From positions 462,448 through 526,447 of the forward strand of contig LPNY01000139.1 of NCBI GenBank assembly GCA_001655195.1: a stretch of DNA of 64,000 bases, in the 5' to 3' direction. Shown piece by piece: positions 55,301 to 63,500 of the stretch (its first letter is position 1; every line of letters begins with the position of its first letter). The position numbers and the translations under genes were made by a program. Below the pieces are notes generated by a model. That model saw only the letters and a list, made by a program, of their open reading frames with translations. It was not told where the DNA came from and ran no database searches. Origin of the DNA: Arcobacter sp. EP1 (GTDB taxonomy: Bacteria > Campylobacterota > Campylobacteria > Campylobacterales > Arcobacteraceae).

Positions 55301-56266
55301 GGGTAATCCATCACCATTCATATCAATTAAAGCACTATACGTTCCGTTGCTATCACTTCCTGATATATAATTATTAGTATTTGTACCTTCTCCTGATGCT
55401 TGCCAAAGGTTAAAATCATTGTAAGTTTCATCAAGAGATAAAGTCCACGTAAAATCTACACTTTGTAAACATGACTCCATACTACACTCTTGAATAGAAA
55501 CGATTCGAGAAGCATTGTTAATCATCTCATAGGTTAAGTTATAAGAAGAGATTTCTTGATTATTTGTTTTTACAACAATGGAACTTAGTCGTTTGTTAAT
55601 ATTGGATTTAATGCCTTTTGAATAAACAGCGCGTTTATCAGTTCTATCTTCATAGACAAAATCGATACTATTATCGGCGTATGTAATTTGCTCGATAAAA
55701 CGTTCATCGTTTGTCGAAGCATATTTAAAAATGATTTTGTTACCGTAGCGATCTTGAATTTGATTGACTCTAAAAAATGCTTCACCATCTTTTGAATCCG
55801 ACGTATTTCCATACTCATATATAAGTCCATCTTTTGTATAAACTTTCCAAGCATTTGAAGTTTTTATAATCTTACTAAAAGCATTAATTTCTGTTCGATA
55901 TTCACTTCCACTGCTTCCATAAACTTGTGTAGTATCAACTAAAAGAAGTTTTTGTCCATCTATACAGTAGTTAAAATTACGAGAGGGATCATTTTTTTCA
56001 CTAAAGAGAGATTCATTACATTCTAAAATCGTTGAAAGCCCTGATAAAGAGAAGTTTTTCCCTAAAAAAGAGTTCACTCCACTTGAAGAATTAAAATTTA
56101 TGCCTAAACTTGGTTTTAATCCTGCAATACCTTTTGGAGTTAAAATATCAATATCATAAGTCAAACTACCTTGGGCAACATCAATATTTCCTTTTGTTGC
56201 ACCAACAATGTTTGCATAAACCGTAACTGAAAAAAATAAAAATAAAGTGAAGAAAATTTGCATCAT
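49364..56266 (-). CDS. Giant exported RHS/YD-repeat protein with FG-GAP repeats
   Basis: A 2300-aa protein. Residues 1-20 are a signal peptide (IFFTLFLFFSVTVYANIVGA), then a SpvB/TcdB-like domain to about 110. Seven 65-aa FG-GAP/VCBS-like repeats with DMNGDGLPDR motifs occupy about 287-740. YD repeats run to about 1900, interrupted at 1395-1595 by a helical insertion also present in the other RHS protein. The RHS core ends with GRVYDPITGRFLSADP and NNPLKYTDPSGFF (about 1945). The 355-residue C-terminus has a transmembrane helix, a Gly/Ala-rich stretch and a variable tip. Start ATG at 56266; 10 bases from its small partner gene. It is probably a secreted polymorphic toxin or adhesin-like protein. 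Confidence 0.88.
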   Translation of the reverse strand: MMQIFFTLFLFFSVTVYANIVGATKGNIDVAQGSLTYDIDILTPKGIAGLKPSLGINFNSSSGVNSFLGKNFSLSGLSTILECNESLFSEKNDPSRNFNYCIDGQKLLLVDTTQVYGSSGSEYRTEINAFSKIIKTSNAWKVYTKDGLIYEYGNTSDSKDGEAFFRVNQIQDRYGNKIIFKYASTNDERFIEQITYADNSIDFVYEDRTDKRAVYSKGIKSNINKRLSSIVVKTNNQEISSYNLTYEMINNASRIVSIQECSMESCLQSVDFTWTLSLDETYNDFNLWQASGEGTNTNNYISGSDSNGTYSALIDMNGDGLPDRVSHKNYKTGAIGLHVALNNGNGFDGMQLWHASGQGPHTNNYITGSNNDGVYSALLDMNGDGLPDRVGHHNYKTGVDGLHVALNTGSGFGEFTLWYASGQGPHTNNYITGSNTNGTYSGFMDMNGDGLPDKIGHHNYKTGVAGLHVALNTGSGFGEFKLWQASGIGVHTNNYLVGSNSSGTYSALMDMNGDGLPDRVSNKNYQTNVDGLHIALNTGSGFGEFKLWQSSGIGVHSNNYVTGQDSSGVYSALADMNGDGLPDRVSSKNYQTNATGLHVAFNTGNGFAPMQLWHASGQGPHTNNYITRSDSNGTYSALADMNGDGLPDRVGHHNYQTGTAGLHVALNTGSGFGEFKLWFPSGQGAHTNNYITGSNTSGEYSVLMDIDGDGFPDRVGHNNFKTNTNGLFVAFSPKKTSQVTKISNAKDQNVYVQYSTLRDSEIYTPSITSVYPTMDLKASSMQVVKAFSVNDGIGGLNETTFKYAGFKINGERGSLGFDKVETLNELSKSRAVSTFMQNYPFIGVTKDSASFINNIKISDTVSSINVARLHINQNILNLQTIQQIQNKYDINGTHLLESITNNSNFDIYGNIGTVETITQKDDTVYKKTTQSTYANYEDKWILSRLLTASVTHAHADGSTVQKSSAFEYDETTGTLNKEIIEPSSQKELAKSYTYDSYGNKIAETILASGESPRTSKFFYDTKAKNQIKVMNPLGHFETREYDINNRVTKITGPNGLSTSFDYDAMGRKILEKRADDTQTTWQHSWDETFPNAMYKVIQTSTGTPPVETYFDTLNRKLRVTKIGFDGSKIYEDAYYNTLGQVEKTSTPYYAHDLPDFVYNEYDDLGRQIKLTRTGATGEKIHNYYEYNGLDVTITNAKGHKKTTQSNIIGKKIKVIEAVGSENESQVTYKYDAFGNLIETADAKNNKIILSYDKYGNKTYMNDPDMGEWSYNYNSLGELVSQTDAKGQTVTMQYDELGRMVKRTEVEGETVWVYDIAANGIGKLAVVKSDYYKKEFFYDKFTRLKESKEYADSKLFSTKFTYTVDGKLNQTIRPDGFITQNEYNTQGYLNAVKSPLQTEREYSFDEIKNLIETNLNLKQNAFDKIMHLNTQVERYRAKALKYLSLAKAYEEVDSNIYKQLIATAQLLSQTAVELQKIAKKHETNYTVYNKNLNYYLIKLKQYNDEFLYKWLMETFANTTQGLIDNALAQLDDATATLATISDQESYNHYKAISEHYINQAKTAILEAKNTSELLKNYKEKYATLSNERERAYQGMFNDDQYKYYYKIISADVFGRITKDIVGNGLVTTREYNQANGQLDRIQTGYDGNNDVRDMTYTYDVLDNVVEKEDKKQNISQTFEYDTLDRVTQAQTLQNGIYETILYEYDAIGNITRKSDVGDYTYIKAHQVSDAGSHNYTYDANGNVVQKNNTTIAYSSYNKPIILEDDKNKTEFFYAPNRARYKKVLNGDTTYYVGKLFEQENSAGTIKYKNFIYANKQLIAVHQKEDDGNMVLPQNRYMHKDALGSIDTITDESGRVIKRMTYKPFGQQVDQEWINEASKDLVTKRGFTGHEHIKEFNLIHMNGRVYDPITGRFLSADPHIQAPYDTQSYNRYTYVKNNPLKYTDPSGFFFKKIFRAIKRAVKAVKKYIKVIVVIVVAVVVTIYTAGAASAWVASWGASFATTATLYGGITVTMGLTTLGAVVAGAITGAVVGFATGMVGSLLNGGSFSDGVKSGLKGAVWGAVGGAVAGGIGSQFGDASFLTAKSAEAFGRAGVKALLHGVSRAAISKAQGNKWDTGFWSGFASAGFGPGTKLGGKGYEGFSLRTAIASFVGGTVSKLTGGKFANGAVTGAFVQMFNAENIAKAFGNPQNRVYYYQNSQGNTLAHENIPNRTIDWVKMLSEPSQQTQVIMNVASGSLAVGSFFVTGGMSWVVWGAGMCIDGYSVYTNNNDITYGLGSLGTPPTGKAGSIWSTGNAIYNSVRE
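54044..55408 (-). repeat. Seven 195-bp in-frame repeats in the RHS gene
   Basis: Tandem units of 65 codons, seven in all, encode the FG-GAP-like segments (from LWQASGEG to LWFPSGQG). Each has the Asp-rich DMNGDGLPDR loop, likely calcium-binding. The central copies are close enough in sequence to allow unequal recombination and changes in repeat number. Boundaries are approximate, since the last copy diverges. Confidence 0.82.
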
Positions 56267-56276
56267 ATTAAACCAA

Positions 56277-56651
56277 CTAGTTTAAGTTTTCATTTAAATT
56301 TGAGATTGTTTTTTTAACCGTATCAATTTTATTTTTCAATTTAGAGATTTCATATTGATTCGTAGAAGGTCTCAAGTTTTTATTTAATAAAGTTTCTTGT
56401 TGAAAATCTTTTAAATTTCTTTCTGTTGATTCTAAGAGCGCATCAACTTCTTTTATTTTTGAGTCTAAATCATCGTCTAAATACGCTTTATAATTATGAT
56501 TTATAAGTTTTTTTTCAATTTTAATATTATCACTTTTAGAAAGTTTGTTTTTTGACATATCGGCACTTATATTGAAATAAAAAAGACAGATTAATACAAC
56601 AAATACAAATACAAAAGAAAATAAAACAGGTTTATTATTAAATAAATTCAC
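56277..56651 (-). CDS. Small membrane coiled-coil partner of the RHS protein, short form
   Basis: A 124-aa protein with one N-terminal helix (PVLFSFVFVFVVLICLFYF) and two coiled-coil segments (LDSKIKEVDALLESTERNLK and ISKLKNKIDTVKKTISNLNE). The C-terminus resembles that of the 217-aa protein of the divergent operon (QKLQTQIEDVKKVISQVSSN), so the two are paralogues. The start is GTG at 56651. It precedes the 2300-aa RHS gene by 10 bases. No known family. Confidence 0.72.
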   Translation of the reverse strand: MNLFNNKPVLFSFVFVFVVLICLFYFNISADMSKNKLSKSDNIKIEKKLINHNYKAYLDDDLDSKIKEVDALLESTERNLKDFQQETLLNKNLRPSTNQYEISKLKNKIDTVKKTISNLNENLN

Positions 56652-56792
56652 AACATATCCATTAAAATAATTTTCAAAACTATATTCTTTCAGAACTTAT
56701 ATAAAACTTAACTACAATATTTTAAACTTATACTTTACTTAAAATTGGACAAAACTGCTCCTAAAAATGGGTATTATGCAAATACTTATCGT

Positions 56793-56848
56793 AATTATAA
56801 TTTTAAAGAAAGTACTTATTGTTTTGTAAAATTATAATTTTAAAGAAA
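56793..56848. repeat. Two 19-bp direct repeats in the control region
   Basis: AATTATAATTTTAAAGAAA occurs at 56793-56811 and again at 56830-56848, 37 bases apart. The first ten bases are a palindrome (AATTATAATT) giving a TATAAT on both strands, so each copy could act as a -10 box in either direction. Confidence 0.75.
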
Positions 56849-56875
56849 TAAAATAAAATAAAATAAAATAAAATA
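56846..56875. repeat. Pentanucleotide run, six AAATA units
   Basis: AAATA is repeated six times without interruption, overlapping the second direct repeat. Runs of this kind in a promoter region can change length by slipped-strand mispairing and so alter expression. It lies about 60 bases before the ATG of the plus-strand operon. Confidence 0.85.
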
Positions 56876-56935
56876 ATTTAAGTATCTTATAAGTTCTGAA
56901 AGAATATAGTTTTAGAAAATTTTCCAAGGGTAACT

Positions 56936-57589
56936 ATGAAAAAATATATTTTTCCAGTAACTATTTCAATATTAAGTTGTTTGTTTTTTGTCTCGATATA
57001 CTTTTTATACAGTGATGATACCTCTGATATAAAACCAAAAAAACTTGAAGAAATAAACACTGTTAATATTAAAGAATCAATACAAAAACGTGAGAAAAAA
57101 CTTTTAGGTTATAAACCACAGGTTATTGATGAACAAGCTTTCAATAAAAAAATAGTTGATTTAAAAGATATGCTAAAAAAAACAGAAAATATGCTAAAAG
57201 AGTATAATGCAACTGCAGAACATAAGATTATTTCTAGTCAAGATATTAACAGATTAGTAAGTTTAGATTTCGAACAAAGAAAGCAGCAAAAACTTCCTAC
57301 TCAACAATTAGAAAATAAGAGTGATAACACTACAAAACAAGAGACTACTTTAAATAATAATGATGCAACAAATCCTATTTCATCAAATAGTTTTGTAACG
57401 ACAGGCTCTATTGAAAGTAATAATAACACAACACAAGCAATAACACCAGCTCAAGCGACAAATAGTTCAGCTACTTCTTCAAGTTCAACAACAAACAATG
57501 TAACAATTGTCGCAGAAGTTCAAAAACTTCAAACGCAAATTGAAGATGTCAAAAAAGTTATCTCTCAAGTTAGCTCAAATATAAATTAA
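56936..57589 (+). CDS. Small membrane coiled-coil partner of the RHS protein, long form
   Basis: A 217-aa protein with an N-terminal helix (IFPVTISILSCLFFVSIYFL), a coiled coil (FNKKIVDLKDMLKKTENMLK), a long Asn/Ser/Thr/Gln-rich linker (about residues 125-185) and a C-terminal coiled coil (VQKLQTQIEDVKKVISQVSS). Its ends match the 124-aa paralogue of the divergent operon, the linker being the main difference. AAGGG lies 5 bases before the ATG. It precedes the 2116-aa RHS-like gene by 9 bases, so the partner is conserved with its giant. No known family. Confidence 0.75.
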   Translation: MKKYIFPVTISILSCLFFVSIYFLYSDDTSDIKPKKLEEINTVNIKESIQKREKKLLGYKPQVIDEQAFNKKIVDLKDMLKKTENMLKEYNATAEHKIISSQDINRLVSLDFEQRKQQKLPTQQLENKSDNTTKQETTLNNNDATNPISSNSFVTTGSIESNNNTTQAITPAQATNSSATSSSSTTNNVTIVAEVQKLQTQIEDVKKVISQVSSNIN

Positions 57590-57598
57590 GGTTAAACA

Positions 57599-60500
57599 AT
57601 GAATACCAAATTTTTTACTCTATTTACAATACTCGTACTTTCAACTACGTCACTTTTTGCAAAGAGTCTTAATATAGAAACAATAGAACCGTGTGCAAAA
57701 ACTACTAATGCAATCTATAATCATGATATGTTATGTATCAATGGTGAAAAAATTGAACGTAACAATAAACTAGCTACGTATGGTGGAAATGACGTAACCT
57801 ACACAACTGCAAGTGGGGACTATAAATCGATTGTTTCAAAACATACTAACGGTCAAATCATTTGGGAAGTTACTACAAAAGATGACACGGTTTATACCTA
57901 TGGTGATGGTTCTACAACTAAACATCATGCAACCATACTTTATACAGGAAATGGTTCAACACAAACAATTGAAACAGGTATTGCTTCCGTTGACTTTACC
58001 CAAGCGAACAATGGCTCAGGATATTGGTTAGATAGAGCTACTTTTGAAGTTAAGACAGATGCGGGAACTGTTGTAGAGAGTGGCAGTGTTGCAGTTAATT
58101 TGAGTAAGGTACACATTAAATCTAGAAGTGCTGCAGATCATCATAAAATATTTGATGGAATTAGAGGATATGGACAAGAATTATATGCCCACCTAACTAA
58201 TAAAGAGGGATTTGGGGCAATAACTTTAACAAATTTTAATAGTAATGGATTTTCAATTAGTACGGATACAAACCTAAATAAAAATGGTGATGAATACGTA
58301 GTCTATCAAACTCTTTACACCCATGTTAATTGGGGAACTACGAATCATGGGAAAAAATATGTAGAAGCTTATAATCCAGAATCAAAAGAAACAATGATTA
58401 TCTATCAAGGTTCTGGTCAAGCTGGACATGAAATATCTCATAGCCTAAATACTCAATTAGAATTTGCCGTAGTTAAAAACTTAAATATAAGCTCAGATTG
58501 GGTTACTTATAATCATACTAAAGGAGGAAGCGAATATTTAAGACTCAATGGAACCTATGCTTCTACTCCTACATCTATTACTTGGAATAGTACAAATGCT
58601 ACAGATAAAACATTGACACTAGGGACATATGAAGCTTCTAATGGTTCTAATAATACCCTTATTCTTTATGGTAAAGCAAAATCAACAACTTGGTCAATCA
58701 TTGAATATACTGGAACTGGTTCAAGTGGCTTATTTATAGAAACAAAAGATGTCAATGGTAAAGAAAGAATGCCAAAAACACTTCTTGTTAAGTCAACTTC
58801 AGTTTCGGGAACACATTGGAAACTACATGATTCCTTAAGAGGTGTTGATAAAGGAATTTATGTAAGTAGTTCTTCTGCAGAAGATACTACTAGTTCATAT
58901 GGAGTCTCTTCTTTTACTGATTCTGGATTCACAGTTTATGGTTCAAATGACAACTATAACCAAAATGGTTCAAAATATCTTGCACTCGTGACTTTTGAAC
59001 CAATTAATAACACAAACAGTTACAACAAAACTTTTAAGCTAAGTTCAATTGCACCTGCAAGCAATAGTGAGGTTAAACTTGCTTTTGCAAATAGTCAAAT
59101 TGACTACATGTATGAAAAAGTTAATAAAGATGCTTTTTTAAGAGCTATTTCAATTACAAATGGCACTTCAACGCAAAACTATGTAGTAAATACCATTGTA
59201 AACAGTGATAAAACTTTTACTCGAACGGTTATTTATGATGCTAATGGAAAAGTATTAAGAGATGAGTTTAATGCAACTGGGCTTGAGCCACAAGTAACAA
59301 AGTATGAATATAACACAATAAATTCTAACAGTATTGTAAAAACTATCAATGGGTTAGGTCATATTACGACAAATGCTTATGATACAAATAACAATCTAAT
59401 CAGTTCAAAAGATGCAAATGGTTTAGAGACAACATATACATACAATATCGATAATCGACTTATCAAAGAAGTCAAAGCAAATGGCGTTGAGATAAACTAC
59501 GAGTACTCTACAACTGAACTAATTGATGGTGCTGCACTTAAAGTTGTACAAACGCAAGCAAAAACACCAACACTAACTATTTACTATGATGAAAACCATC
59601 GTAAAATTAGAACCCAAAAAGAGGCATTTAACTCTCGAATTGTTTATGAAGATATTATCTATGATGATAGTGGACGAATTTCTCAATACTCTATACCATA
59701 CTTCAAAGGGGAGACAGCCTACTATGTGATGCTAAGTTATGATGAAAACAATAGAGTTGTAGAGATTAATAAACCTGGAGTAAAGGAAGAAAGACTTATC
59801 ACTTCATATGTTTACAATGAAACAACAACTGATATCACGTATCCTGATGGTAAAACAAAAACTATCAATAATGACGGGACAAATACAAATATCACAAATA
59901 GTTATGATGTACTTGGAAACCTAGTAAGTAGTGTAGATGATATGGGTCGAAAAATTGTTTTTGAATATGATGTTTTAAATAGACTTATCAAAAAAGAGAT
60001 TATTCAAAATGGTCAAACTGATGCTGAAAACACTTCATACTTTGTTTATGATAGAGCAAGTAATGGTGTTGGAAAACTCGCCTATGAAAAATCAAATGAG
60101 TACAAAAAAGAGTACTACTACGATGAAAAATCTCGTTTAAAAGCAACAAAAAACTATTTAGGAAATAAGACTTTTATTACACAATATACCTATACACCCG
60201 AAGGAAAATTAGAAAAAACAATTAGTCCTGACGGTTTTGTAACAATCAATGAATATAATGAACTTGGATATTTAAGTGGAATTAAATCTCCTAAATCTGA
60301 CTCAGTGGAGTTAAGCTTTGAAGATATTCAAAAACTTATTACTTCAAATTTAGCAGATGAGTACAATCTTTATAGTAGATATTATGATCTAAAATCGAAA
60401 GCAAAATTCTATGAGCTAAAACAAGCTGTTTATACAAGCTTAAGTTCACAATATGCGTCTGTAGATACGGAGATTGAGGCACATCTTACACAAGTAGCAA

Positions 60501-63500
60501 GCCTTCTTGGTGAAACGGTTGCACTTTTAAATCACAATATCTCTGAATATGCTACTTACTTAGATAACTATAAAAAAATACGAAACAGTTATCTTCTACC
60601 AAAAGCTACTCAAAATAGTGCTGAAGAGAACTTCAAATGGTTAAGAGATACTTTTAGTCAACAAAGTAAAAACTATGTAAATCTTTCTACAAGTTATATT
60701 GACCAAGCAAGTGGTTTACTTGAAGGTATTATCTTAAATCCTACACTACTAGATAGTGCACTAAATATTGATAAAAGTTTAATTGGTTACTATCAATCTC
60801 AATCTTCTGAGGTTGTTACTTATGCTGATAGTTTCTTAACTCAGTCAAACCTCTATTCACAGCGATATGATGAGCTAAAAAAAGGTTTAGGAGAGACACA
60901 AGAGAGTTCATACTTAGGTATGTTTGACGATAATGAATATAAATACTTCTACAAAATCCTTGATACTGATCCATTAGGAAGAGTAACTCATGAGATTTTT
61001 GGAAATGGGTTAGTAACTAAAAAAGCCTATGATGTATCAAGTGGAAACTTAGTGAGAATTATCGCTGGATATTATGGAAACAATGATATCAAAGATATTA
61101 AATATACTTTTGATAGCAACAATAACTTAACAGCTATGCATGATATCAAACGAGGTTATACGCAAACTTATAAATATAATGCAAGCAATCGATTAATTAG
61201 TGCTTCAAATGTTGGTGCGTCATTTTACTCTAATATTGCATATAACTATGTAACTCCTGATAGTAGTATCTATAGCTATAATAGTGGTACAAATAGTTTT
61301 ACAGACTCAACTGCTGGGCTATCTGTAAATGTTTCAGATCCTAGTATTATCTCACAAAATAGTATCACAACTCAGACGCTTTACTCAACAGACAAAAAGA
61401 GCTATAAACAAACAAAAACAGTTGATGGAAATATTTCAACAACCTATAAAGTAAATGATAACTTTAAATACTCTATTAGTGATGAAGAGGTTTCATATAA
61501 AAACTTTATTTTTGTAAATAATAAACTTATTGCTATCCATAATGAAGAACAAATTGATGATATTGTGATTCCAAACAACTACTATATTCATAAAGATGTA
61601 TTTGGTTCAGTAGATGTAATCACTAACCAATCTGCTGGTGTTGAAAAACGAGTAAGTTATAGACCATTTGGAGAAAAGAGTGATATTACTTGGACGCAAT
61701 TAGATAACGAAAACAAAATTACTAACTATGGATATAAAGGTTTTGAAAGAAATGAATTCAACCTTTTAGAAATCAATGGTTATGTATATGATCCAAAAGT
61801 AGCAAAAACACTAAGCGATGAGTCTATCAATAGTTTAGATGAACAAAGTAGTGAATTCTTTATGAATAGTACTCCTACCAAGCATCTTGATGGTACTTTA
61901 GATAGTTGGTACAAAGAGTTTATTGGCCTATTTAATATGAAAAAACTTTTCTCAAATAACGACCCACTTTATAACTTTGAAGTGCAAAAAAATATTTATA
62001 CTTTAGCATCATTGTCAAATGTATATATTGGAACAACTTCACCTGATGACACCTCTCTTATTTGGTATAAACCAAATGCTAGTGGTGGTTTAGATATCTC
62101 AATTTACGATGGGACACAATGGGTTAGTAAAGGGAGTACAGGTTCATTAGATGCTGCGGGAACAATCACAGCTGATTCTACTGAGCAATTAAATAGCATG
62201 CCTTGTTTCTATCAAGATAATGGGTTTGTTACAGAAGGTGTTAATCAAATCCCTTATACATGTTCTTCTGAACAAACATGGGAACTAGGTGGACAATTCA
62301 CTGGAACATTTACAGTTTTAGACTTAGTAACTAAATACAAAGATGCAACTGCTGGAAGTAAAATCAATGTATCTGCACCTAATAGTGAATATGCAGGAAC
62401 TAAAGAGTTTACAAAAGTAAATACAAACTGGGTAGATGCGACAAATAACTATATTGCGTCTACAAATTTAGCTAACATTATGTCTGTAAATATCAATACA
62501 CAAGGGTATGGATATGTTGCTAAAGATTCTAATTCATTCTACTCTTTGCAAAAGCTTAATATTCCTTCAGTGGGAGTAAAATGGACATACTTAGCAAATG
62601 GATTAGATAATGTTGCACTTGATTTTAATGCCATTGAAACTAATGAAGGTGGATATGTTTATGATAAAAAGAACAACCTTTATGTTTCTCAAGAAAACAG
62701 TGTTTGGAGTACAGTAGATAATAGTATTCAGTTAACAGCAAGTAACTCAGGAAGAGATGCATTTACTAATTTAAATACATCAAATACTTATTATTTAGTA
62801 AATAACGATTGTACAGAAGCTACATGTAATGGAACAGTTGAAAATAATTACTATGCGGGTATCTTATTTGATAACTTATATATGTTTAGTCATGATACAA
62901 ATGGTAAAAATAAAAATAGTTTAGTAGATGCCATACCTCAGGCTTCAATGACAGATATCTATGCAAATGGTCATAACGCAGTTATGTATAACAATGAGGT
63001 TTACCTTAAAACTACTGATAATAAAAATAGAACAACATATAAACGTTCAGACGGTGTGTACTTTACAAAATCTGAAGTTGCTATACCATCAACATTTGTA
63101 GAAAATGGTATATTAAATTTACCATTAAATGTCACTTCAGAAACTGTTACTTTTGATGGTAATGCAATTATACTTGCAAACTATACAGAAGCAACAAACT
63201 GGACAGATGCTCCAAATAATACAGAAGCTAAAATTGCTACTGAAACTCTTACCCATATTGTAAATGGCGCACAAGATTTCTGGACCGATAATATAACTGG
63301 AGATGGTCAACAAAGTGCAACAATAATCTTCACAAAAGGTGACAGAGGAAACTTACCAACGGTAACACATAGTATAACTGCGTTGACAAAAGAGCTTGGA
63401 GAGCAAGATAGATACACAGACTCGGGTGTAACGTCAAGTGTAGATGCAACATTTAAGCAATGGTATTACTCTGTTACGGGTACATCAAATTTAGTTGATG

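Larger units (their letters stand above)
56676..56913. repeat. 26-bp inverted repeat flanking the divergent control region
   Basis: The sequence AAAACTATATTCTTTCAGAA plus CTTATA (56676-56701) is repeated perfectly in inverted orientation at 56888-56913, 23-25 bases before each divergent start codon. Similarity continues imperfectly on both sides. The 186 bp between the arms hold two 19-bp direct repeats and a pentanucleotide run. Each arm contains a TATAGT-like -10 box in the direction of its gene. It may be an invertible switch or an inverted duplication of one promoter. Confidence 0.85.

Noticed and set aside
54044..55408. Considered the seven repeats as separate surface-protein cassettes for gene conversion
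   Set aside because: All repeats are in frame inside one gene and no silent cassette copies were seen elsewhere in the window.
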